Source: an uncultured bacterium
GTDB taxonomy: Bacteria; Bacteroidota; Bacteroidia; Bacteroidales; Paludibacteraceae
Reading direction: 5' to 3'
Assembly: GCA_946183755.1 (NCBI GenBank)
Contig: CAMHCZ010000078.1
Coordinates: 1 to 8,587, forward strand
Length of the DNA stretch: 8,587 nt
In this document: piece by piece, positions 1 to 5,350 of the stretch
Layout of the letters: the number at the start of each line of letters is the position of its first letter
Position numbering within the stretch: the first letter of the stretch is position 1
Notes under the pieces: model-generated
What the model was told of the DNA's origin: nothing
Seen by the model: the letters and a program-made list of their open reading frames with translations, nothing else
The model's database searches: none
Program-made: the position numbers and the translations under genes

Positions 1-1115
1 TGTGAAGTTCCATTACCACTACTATATTCGGGCTTATAGAATAATGTTTTAGGTTTTTTGCTAGGCAATTCACCTAATTCTGGTCGTTGTTTTTTATATA
101 GCGAAATCTTTCCATCCTCTTTTGATACTATGATATTATGTGCCTCATTTCGAAATTTTGATTTACTCCATCGCCATGACATTTCTTTATTATCTGTAAT
201 TGGATAAACCTTTGTGGCATTACTTAATTCGTTATCAACGCTAAATTCGCCGTTTTCAGTCACATAAATTGGGAAAAATAAATTTGGGCGTTTTTCGCGA
301 GGAGCATTAACTCCTGTTGATTTTAAATTTGCCCCTTTTTTATAAAAACCGATTTCATCTTCTTCCCATTTTTCAAATTCATCATCAGATTCCTCTATTT
401 CAAAAAGACCAAATTGAGTTTGTTCTGACTTTCTATATACAATTGTATATTCGTGTGTACCTGCAAACCCATATTCATCTTGGTTCCCTTTCAAGTTCAT
501 TATAGTTGGAAGATTAGCTACGAAGTTCCCTTCCCCAAACACCTCATCAAACAAGCACTTCACATACGCTTGATTCTTGTCGTCGATTGAGCAGAATATA
601 ACACCTTCGTCAGACAGCAATTGTTTGGCAAGCGTCAAACGAGGAAAGAGCATCGAAAGAAGGTTGTCGCGAGTGATGGCATTGTTGTAATTGGTAGCAG
701 CAAACTCGCCCATACTGTCTTTCCCGTATGGCGGGTCTATATAGATTACGTCAATCTTGCCACGATACTGAATCAGAAGGTTTTGCAAGGCTTCGTAGTT
801 GTCGCCAATAATCAGTTTGTGCGTAGGCTTGCTGTCGTCGGTATGGAACGAAAGTTTTTCATTCTTTTTGAAATACTTGATGGTGGAGCCCATCTTTTCC
901 AACCGTTTGTCGAAGTGGAGCCCTGTGCGTTTGTAGGTAGTGCCGAGTGCAGCAATATTGATAGCTTCGTCGAGCGTGTCGGCATTGTTGATGAGTTTGA
1001 TAAGCAAATCGGCGTTCGTTTGCTCAAGGATTTTGTCCGAGACACGTTTCTCTATCTCGGCAATCAGAGAATCTTTGGTTGCGTTCATTCCTGTTGTTTT
1101 AGGCGTGTTTGCCAT
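1..1115 (-). CDS. mod: Type III restriction-modification DNA adenine methyltransferase (Mod), N-terminal part, cut by window edge
   Basis: I translated the minus strand from ATG at 1115 and found an uninterrupted frame of 371 codons running off the left edge. The N-terminus (about residues 10-125) is of the kind seen on Mod subunits. The catalytic motif IV DPPY is at residues 127-130 (IYIDPPYGKDS), followed by GVIFCSIDD at about 171-179 and HEYTIVYRKS at 221-230. Family knowledge: this order (DPPY first, target-recognition region in the middle, SAM-binding FxGxG near the C-terminus) is beta-class N6-adenine methylation. The FxGxG motif would lie just past the edge, since the frame ends at YKPEYSSGNGTS, which resembles the sequence before it. 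Whole proteins are usually around 600-700 residues, so roughly half is visible. A second ATG at 1088 is an alternative start, with AACAGGA just before it. A res helicase/nuclease gene would be expected further left but cannot be seen. The part left of about 520 is clearly more AT-rich than the first 600 bases of the gene. Confidence 0.88.
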   Translation of the reverse strand, partial: MANTPKTTGMNATKDSLIAEIEKRVSDKILEQTNADLLIKLINNADTLDEAINIAALGTTYKRTGLHFDKRLEKMGSTIKYFKKNEKLSFHTDDSKPTHKLIIGDNYEALQNLLIQYRGKIDVIYIDPPYGKDSMGEFAATNYNNAITRDNLLSMLFPRLTLAKQLLSDEGVIFCSIDDKNQAYVKCLFDEVFGEGNFVANLPTIMNLKGNQDEYGFAGTHEYTIVYRKSEQTQFGLFEIEESDDEFEKWEEDEIGFYKKGANLKSTGVNAPREKRPNLFFPIYVTENGEFSVDNELSNATKVYPITDNKEMSWRWSKSKFRNEAHNIIVSKEDGKISLYKKQRPELGELPSKKPKTLFYKPEYSSGNGTS

Positions 1116-1142
1116 TAACCTAAAACACCAACCAAGCACCCA

Positions 1143-1300
1143 TAAAAAAAGAACGTGGACAAATCCTTATCCACATTCCAGGTGCTTGGTCAGACCCTTA
1201 TATCCAGACAAGGAATGTCCACGTGGTTACACGCAGACATCCACTGCTATCTTCTGGATATAATTTCCTATGCGACCAAGCTTTGGAATGATTTCAGAAT
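1143..1300 (-). ncRNA. Candidate structured small RNA or mod leader, 6S-like rod with terminator
   Basis: Read on the minus strand, this stretch folds into one long rod made of nested perfect or near-perfect stems: 1284-1290 with 1174-1180 (7 bp), 1274-1281 with 1184-1191 (8 bp), 1253-1263 with 1198-1208 (11 bp, TTATATCCAGA), and an apical hairpin 1230-1242 with 1213-1225 (13 bp including three G-U pairs, loop UAAC). An asymmetric bubble (10 against 6 nt) separates the second and third stems. An intrinsic terminator follows at the 3' side and a promoter-like sequence lies at the 5' side. The apical stem has G-U wobbles on the minus strand that would be mismatches on the plus strand, which together with the terminator sets the direction. 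A rod with a large internal bubble, own promoter and terminator is the layout of 6S RNA, and the Bacteroidales-1 RNA motif is also a candidate; neither identity can be proven by eye. It could instead be a regulatory leader of mod, which starts 28 nt past the T-run. The 5' end is approximate. Confidence 0.55.
1144..1177 (-). terminator. Intrinsic terminator upstream of mod
   Basis: On the minus strand AATGTGGA (1177-1170) pairs with TCCACGTT (1159-1152), 8 bp with one G-U pair and a 10-nt loop, followed by C and seven T residues (1150-1144). This is a standard rho-independent terminator, oriented toward mod. Its 5' arm shares bases with the outer stem of the upstream rod. Its 3' arm (1161-1153, TGTCCACGT) is also perfectly complementary over 9 bp to 1224-1216, so a competing antiterminator pairing is possible. 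Confidence 0.6.
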
Positions 1301-1305
1301 AGCGG

Positions 1306-1338
1306 CAAACGCTATGATTAATACTATGTTATATCAAA
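1306..1338 (-). promoter_or_regulatory. Promoter-like sequence for the candidate RNA
   Basis: On the minus strand TTTG (1338-1335) is followed after exactly 20 nt by TAGCGTTTG (1314-1306). The Bacteroidota vegetative promoter consensus is TTTG, 19-21 nt, TAnnTTTG, so the match is good except for one extra base inside the -7 element. Transcription would begin near 1300, just ahead of the folded RNA. A perfect dyad (ATAGCG at 1299-1304, CGCTAT at 1310-1315) overlaps the -7 element and could be an operator or simply coincide with it. Confidence 0.45.
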
Positions 1339-1345
1339 AAAGTGT

Positions 1346-1450
1346 TTCTGTTTCTTGTTGTTGCTTTTTTTCGTCTTTCAAAAATAAGTCTTACGCTCCA
1401 TAAACACAAAAAATAATTGAATTCGGTTTATTTCTCAAAAACAAATTTTT
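1346..1450. other. AT-rich spacer, nothing recognised
   Basis: This is an AT-rich stretch between the promoter-like element of the candidate RNA and the palindromic repeats. I see no credible coding frame, repeat or promoter pair in it. Open frames that cross it (for example a GTG-initiated frame at 1155-1403 on the plus strand) run through the folded RNA element and show no recognisable protein motif. Confidence 0.5.
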
Positions 1451-1479
1451 CCGGTCATTGAGCGGAGCCGAAATGCCGG
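1451..1479. repeat. REP-like palindromic repeat, copy 1 (inverted orientation)
   Basis: Arms CCGG(T)CATT and AATGCCGG flank the core TGAGCGGAGCCGAA (1459-1472), giving an 8-bp stem with one bulged T. The core is the exact reverse complement of the 14-base core in the two copies to its right. Confidence 0.7.
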
Positions 1480-1499
1480 ATGACGATTGACTTGGCTTG

Positions 1500-1532
1500 G
1501 TTCGGTGCTTCGGCTCCGCTCAGCAACCGAAC
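1500..1532. repeat. REP-like palindromic repeat, copy 2
   Basis: Perfect 7-bp arms GTTCGGT (1500-1506) and ACCGAAC (1526-1532) enclose the core CTTCGGCTCCGCTCAG (1508-1523), with a further GC/GC pair inside and one bulged A. The 16-base core is identical to that of copy 3, while the arms are unrelated in sequence to those of copies 1 and 3. Confidence 0.7.
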
Positions 1533-1534
1533 AC

Positions 1535-1556
1535 TCCCTTCGGCTCCGCTCAGGGA
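1535..1556. repeat. REP-like palindromic repeat, copy 3
   Basis: Short arms TCCC (1535-1538) and GGGA (1553-1556) flank the same core (16 identical bases, 1538-1553). It lies 11 nt downstream of the stop codon of the PorP/SprF-OmpA gene, so the group may serve as that gene's 3' end, protecting or terminating the transcript. No T-run follows directly. Confidence 0.6.
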
Positions 1557-1566
1557 CCGGGCGGTG

Positions 1567-3195
1567 CTATTTCTCAAGAATCAGGATTTCCGTTCTTCGG
1601 TTCTGCTGGTGCTCTTCCTCGGTGCACTTAACGCCGTTGCCGCAGTCGTTCACGAGCTGTGTCTCGCCGTAGCCCTTGCTGTGTATGCGCTCGGGACTGA
1701 TGCCGCGGCTTATGATGTAGTCCACGACGCTCTGCGCGCGGCGTTCGGAGAGGCGCATGTTGTAGTCGTCGTTGCCGCGTGAATCGGTGTGGCTGCCGAG
1801 TTCTATTTTCAGGTCGGGGTTAACCTTCATGAAAGCTATCACTTTCTCCAGCTCCTTCACACTTTCCGTTCTGAGGTCTGCTTTGTCGAAGTCGTAATAG
1901 ATGTTTTTCAAGACGATTTTGCGGTTCAGCATCACGGTCATGTAGATGGTGTCGTTCCGTGTGCCTTGTCGTGTGGTGTGCACGTCGTAATATCCCAAGG
2001 CGCGCACATCGACGTTGTATTTGTCGTCGGCGAAGACGAACTCGGCAACGCCAGCAGAGTCGGTCTCCTTCTCTAATAGTCCGCCCACTCTCACTTCCGC
2101 GCCTTCTATCGGCGCGTTGTTCTTGAAGTTCACCACCGTCACCTTGTAAACGGTCATCTTGTCGCCCTCGTCTTCTACGACTGGCTGCGCTGGTTCTTCT
2201 TCAGGCTCGGCGGCGGGCTCTGGTTCTGGCTTTATGCTGTCTTTCGGTGTTTCTGCGATTATCGGTTCGGGCAGCATAGGCAGCGCTTCTTGTTCTGGCT
2301 GTTCCTTGCGCTTGCGTTTCCGGTAGTCGTATTCGTAATGCAGCATTACCTCATGGCTTCCGGCGTTGGTGTATCCCGTCGTGTTGGCTATCGACCAGTC
2401 GAAGGCGTAGCCTATGGCGCAGTTCTTCCACGGACGTATGCCGCATTGCAGCCCCACGCCGTCCATCGACCGCCCCATCACGCCTATCCAGTATTTGTTG
2501 TCGTAGAAGCAGACGAGCGTGATGTCGGCTTCCACGGGCGCGCCTTCGGTCACCTTCAGCAGGGTGGTGGGGCGCAGGGTGAAATGCTCGTTCAGCGGCT
2601 GGTCGTACGACGCGGTCATGTAGTAGTGGCGAAACTCCTTGGCGGCGCCGTCCACCGTGTAGTCGAATCCGTTCTCAATGAGCTTAGGCACGGCGAATCC
2701 GAATGTCAGGCGCTTGTAGCTGGCGAACGCTCCGATGCCTATGTTCAGGTCGAAGTCGTTGTCGCTTTTGGTGAACACGGGGTCGATGTCGATGGTCTTC
2801 ACGCCACCTAAGTCGAAGACGTAGTCGTTGAATCCGGCTTTCAGACCTAATGACACCTTCCAGTTGTCCGACAGTCTCATGCGGTATGCATAATCCACCA
2901 TCACGCCCACGTTGCGCACCGGTCCGGTCTTGTCGTTCAGCACCGACAGTCCGAGGTTCACAGCGTCGCCTACCACTGGCGCGTCAACGGTCAGCGACTG
3001 CGTTATCGGCGCGCCTTCGAATCCCACCCACTGGCTACGGTGTATGAGCGTGGCGTTGAGTGTGCCGTTGTCGCCGGCTACAGCAGGGTTGAGCGACATC
3101 TTGTTCCAGTCGTAGAAGCTGAACATGGCTTCCTGCTGGGCGTGGAGCGTGACCATCGCCGGCAGCAACAGAAGTATGAGCAGCAGTCGTTTCAT
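1567..3195 (-). CDS. PorP/SprF-family type IX secretion outer-membrane protein fused to an OmpA peptidoglycan-binding domain
   Basis: The product is 542 residues. Residues 1-20 are a signal peptide (hydrophobic LLLILLLLP, cleavage near HAQ). Residues 20-292 look like a PorP/SprF beta-barrel: the start has the family signature with NPAVAGDNGTLNATL and HRSQWVGFEGAP. Residues 293-346 are a charged then Pro/Glu-rich linker. Residues 347-424 resemble a carboxypeptidase-regulatory-like beta-sandwich (APIEGAEVRVGG, then DSAGVAEF). Residues 428-542 are an OmpA C-terminal domain with IYYDFDKADLR, HTDSRG (469-474), LSERRA (482-487) and NRRTEI (532-537), positions that contact peptidoglycan in this family. 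Known: PorP is a type IX machine component, and SprF-like paralogues are needed to secrete particular type B CTD proteins. The start is 16 nt after the stop of the upstream CTD gene, which implies co-transcription. I infer a dedicated secretion or anchoring partner for that cargo, held to the cell wall by the OmpA domain. The family call is firm; the cargo link is inference. Confidence 0.9.
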   Translation of the reverse strand: MKRLLLILLLLPAMVTLHAQQEAMFSFYDWNKMSLNPAVAGDNGTLNATLIHRSQWVGFEGAPITQSLTVDAPVVGDAVNLGLSVLNDKTGPVRNVGVMVDYAYRMRLSDNWKVSLGLKAGFNDYVFDLGGVKTIDIDPVFTKSDNDFDLNIGIGAFASYKRLTFGFAVPKLIENGFDYTVDGAAKEFRHYYMTASYDQPLNEHFTLRPTTLLKVTEGAPVEADITLVCFYDNKYWIGVMGRSMDGVGLQCGIRPWKNCAIGYAFDWSIANTTGYTNAGSHEVMLHYEYDYRKRKRKEQPEQEALPMLPEPIIAETPKDSIKPEPEPAAEPEEEPAQPVVEDEGDKMTVYKVTVVNFKNNAPIEGAEVRVGGLLEKETDSAGVAEFVFADDKYNVDVRALGYYDVHTTRQGTRNDTIYMTVMLNRKIVLKNIYYDFDKADLRTESVKELEKVIAFMKVNPDLKIELGSHTDSRGNDDYNMRLSERRAQSVVDYIISRGISPERIHSKGYGETQLVNDCGNGVKCTEEEHQQNRRTEILILEK

Positions 3196-3211
3196 TCTTG
3201 CGGGTGTGTTT

Positions 3212-5227
3212 TTATCGGTTCAGGTAGATGTAGCCTTTCTTCGGACTGTCGTTCTTGTGCAGCCACAGCAGATAGTAGTACGTGCCGACAGGCAGTTTGT
3301 CCGACCCGACGTTGCCGCCTTCGTGGTTTCGTCCGTCCCAGTCGTTGCGGTAGGGCGACGCTTCGTACACCTTGTTGCCCCAGCGGTTGAATATGCGTAT
3401 GCGGTTGTCGGCGTAGTTCTCGATGCCTTGTATCACGAAGGTGTCGTTTATGCCGTCGTCGTTGGGCGAGAAGCCTTCGGGTATGTTCACATGGGCTGTC
3501 GGGTTGGCGTCAAGTGTCAGCACGACGAGGCTGTCGCATCCGAATTGGTTTTTCAGCATTTTCTTGTATGTGCCAGGTTGGCGGTACACGTCGCCTTCCC
3601 ATTCGTAGAAACCGTCTTGCGGCATCAGCATCGTTATTTCAGTCTCGTCTGGTTCAATCACATCCATGTTCAGCGTCACGATGCTGTCGCACCCAGTGAT
3701 GAAGCTTTTGGTCGTGTATGTGTAAACGCCGCTTTCGGTTATCTCTTGTCCGTTGAACGAGTATGTCTCGCCCTTGCACATTCTTTCGTCTATGGTCGAG
3801 TCTTTCGGTTCAATCACGCTCATGTTCAGCGTCACGATGCTGTCGCATCCAGTTACGAGGCTCTTGGTCGTGTATGTGTAAACACCGCTTTCAGTTATGT
3901 TCTGTCCGTTGAACGAATACGTATCGCCTTTGCACATTCTTTCGTCTATTGTCGAGTCTTTCGGTTCAATTACGCTCATGTTCAGCGTCACGATGCTGTC
4001 GCATCCAGTGATTAGGCTTTTTGTCGTGTAGGTGTAAACGCCTTTTTCTGTTATATTCTGTCCGTTGAACGAGTATGTCTCGCCTCGGCATATTCTTTCG
4101 TCTATGGTCGAGTCTTTCGGCTCAATCACGTTCATGTTCAGCGTCACGGTGCTGTCGCATCCAGTGATGAGGCTCTTTGTCGTGTATGTATAAACGCCTT
4201 TTTCTGTTATATTCTGTCCGTTGAAAGAATACGTCTCGCCTTGGCACATTCTTTCGTCTATGGTCGAGTCTTTGGTTTCTATTACTTTTAATGTCATAGT
4301 GTCGCTATGCACGATGCAGAAAAGGTCGGTCGAGCAATTAGCTGACATGCGGTACTTGCCGTTCATCGTTGCGTCAGGCTTGCCGAGCGACAGGTCTTGG
4401 TCGTAACCCACCGTGGTCCATGACGTGCCGTCGTCGGAGAGTTTCTCCCAAGTGTAGTAGATGTCATCTCCGAACCAGCTCTTGTAGTCGATGTCTGGAG
4501 CCTTGATGGTCAGTTCTTCGTTTGAGCAAGCGTCCATGTCGCTCAGCACGAAGTTGTCAGGCTCGTCAACGTATATCTCTATGTCGTCGACAGCGAAGTC
4601 GCCGCCTAAGTAGGCGTGTTGTTTTGTTAGCATCTCGAAGTGGATTTTGTTTACGCCTTTGGGTATTGTGCCTTTTGCTGTGTAATGTATCCATGTGGCA
4701 GACTCTGATGCAGAGACGTTTACTTTGTCAACATGAATCTCGCCCGTCTGCTTCAGTATGAGCGTGTCGCCTGTGTAGTAATCCGTTACCTTGAATTCAA
4801 GAATCGGTTTTGCCCAGTTGTCATAGGTTTGCTGGTAAGTGTTCACGTTTATAGCCCAAACGCCAAAAGTCAGGTCTCTTGAGCATCCTATGTCTAAATC
4901 CTTTATGTAAAAGACTTCTTTGTCGTCAGCATCGACATACATTAAATATCCGCGCTCACGGTCTCCTTCGATGGTGTGGTCGTCCATGTAGTGCCATGAA
5001 CTGTGGTAGCGCGACTTTCGTACAGAATAGTACCCAGAATATGATTCCGATTTATTATTATATCTGTAGTTGACAACTCCGGGGGTGCCGCTCGGACTCA
5101 CGGCTGGGTCGGTGGCTTCGTTGCCGCCGAAGTCCTCGAGAAAGACCAGTCTTGTGGTTTGTGCGTGCAGGAATGCGGCGAGAATAGCCGTCAGAGCAAT
5201 CGATATGACGAACCGGATGTTCTTCAT
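3212..5227 (-). CDS. Secreted repeat protein with type B type IX secretion (gliding-motility-associated) C-terminal domain
   Basis: The product is 671 residues. Residues 1-23 are a signal peptide ending in HAQ. Residues about 25-222 form a beta-rich region (VFLEDFGG near the start, GGDFAVDDIEIYVDEP at the end) resembling the jelly-roll/MAM-like modules at the N-terminus of such proteins. Residues 224-318 look Ig-like (a Cys at 234, YYTWEKLSDDG). Residues 319-526 are four tandem 52-residue repeats, each beginning KDSTIDER and containing two cysteines, followed by a degenerate fifth copy (527-574) that keeps GCDSLVVLTL. Residues 575-671 are the CTD: IPEGFSPNDDGINDTF, RIFNRWGNKVYE, DWDGR, LPVGTYYYLLW. 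Family knowledge: this domain directs export through the type IX system to the surface or medium, usually of adhesins. No catalytic motif is visible, so adhesin or structural surface protein is the best guess. It is first in a two-gene unit with the PorP/SprF-OmpA gene. Confidence 0.88.
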   Translation of the reverse strand: MKNIRFVISIALTAILAAFLHAQTTRLVFLEDFGGNEATDPAVSPSGTPGVVNYRYNNKSESYSGYYSVRKSRYHSSWHYMDDHTIEGDRERGYLMYVDADDKEVFYIKDLDIGCSRDLTFGVWAINVNTYQQTYDNWAKPILEFKVTDYYTGDTLILKQTGEIHVDKVNVSASESATWIHYTAKGTIPKGVNKIHFEMLTKQHAYLGGDFAVDDIEIYVDEPDNFVLSDMDACSNEELTIKAPDIDYKSWFGDDIYYTWEKLSDDGTSWTTVGYDQDLSLGKPDATMNGKYRMSANCSTDLFCIVHSDTMTLKVIETKDSTIDERMCQGETYSFNGQNITEKGVYTYTTKSLITGCDSTVTLNMNVIEPKDSTIDERICRGETYSFNGQNITEKGVYTYTTKSLITGCDSIVTLNMSVIEPKDSTIDERMCKGDTYSFNGQNITESGVYTYTTKSLVTGCDSIVTLNMSVIEPKDSTIDERMCKGETYSFNGQEITESGVYTYTTKSFITGCDSIVTLNMDVIEPDETEITMLMPQDGFYEWEGDVYRQPGTYKKMLKNQFGCDSLVVLTLDANPTAHVNIPEGFSPNDDGINDTFVIQGIENYADNRIRIFNRWGNKVYEASPYRNDWDGRNHEGGNVGSDKLPVGTYYYLLWLHKNDSPKKGYIYLNR
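3650..4273 (-). repeat. Four tandem 156-bp coding repeats
   Basis: Units are 4118-4273, 3962-4117, 3806-3961 and 3650-3805, each encoding 52 residues from KDSTIDER to VIEP. The units are nearly identical in protein and highly similar in DNA, with changes mostly synonymous or at a few positions (for example ITEK or ITES, SLIT, SLVT or SFIT). Each unit carries one Cys after the DER motif and one in GCDS, 29 residues apart, which could form an internal disulfide after export. Such arrays can gain or lose units by recombination. Confidence 0.9.
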
Positions 5228-5252
5228 TCGGTAGTGAAAGTTAGTTAATTCA

Positions 5253-5260
5253 CAAATTTA
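5253..5260 (-). promoter_or_regulatory. Bacteroidota -7 promoter element for the CTD protein gene
   Basis: TAAATTTG on the minus strand matches TAnnTTTG exactly. It lies 25 nt upstream of the ATG at 5227. A TTTTG is present upstream (5278-5274) but only 13 nt away, closer than the usual 19-21, so the -33 element is not convincing. Confidence 0.5.
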
Positions 5261-5310
5261 CAAAAAATCTTAACAAAAGTGTGGCGTGTAGTTGGTTGTT
5301 GAAAAATCTT

Positions 5311-5318
5311 TACATTTG
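5311..5318 (+). promoter_or_regulatory. Bacteroidota -7 promoter element for the iron-sulfur operon
   Basis: TACATTTG matches TAnnTTTG exactly and lies 32 nt before the ATG at 5351. The upstream region offers only TTG triplets near 5292-5298, closer than the usual -33 spacing. With the element at 5253-5260 it makes a back-to-back divergent promoter region of about 120 bp. Confidence 0.5.
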
Positions 5319-5350
5319 TTATTCGTGATAAATCAATCAAAATCAACCTG

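Noticed and set aside
621..1118. Plus-strand open frame opposite the start of mod
   Set aside because: The minus strand has an unbroken frame with DPPY and other methyltransferase motifs; the plus frame has none.
1174..1290. Invertible promoter (phase-variable switch) upstream of mod, suggested by the inverted repeats
   Set aside because: The arms are short, nested and interrupted by bubbles, and the inner region itself forms a hairpin with G-U pairs, which fits RNA folding better than recombinase sites. No recombinase gene is in the window. Long reads showing both orientations would reopen this.
1155..1403. Small plus-strand open frame starting with GTG (82 codons) in the spacer upstream of mod
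   Set aside because: It runs through the nested stems of the candidate RNA, shows no recognisable motif or start signal, and its sequence constraint is better explained by base pairing. A second frame at 940-1263 mostly opposes mod and was rejected for the same reasons.
3125..4015. Plus-strand open frame (296 codons) across the CTD protein gene
   Set aside because: It is the antisense of the tandem coding repeats; its apparent internal repeats (VQRHDAVA and similar) mirror the real ones on the minus strand.
3650..4273. Regularly spaced repeats that might suggest a CRISPR array
   Set aside because: The period is 156 bp with no unique spacers, and the whole unit is translated as a 52-residue protein repeat.
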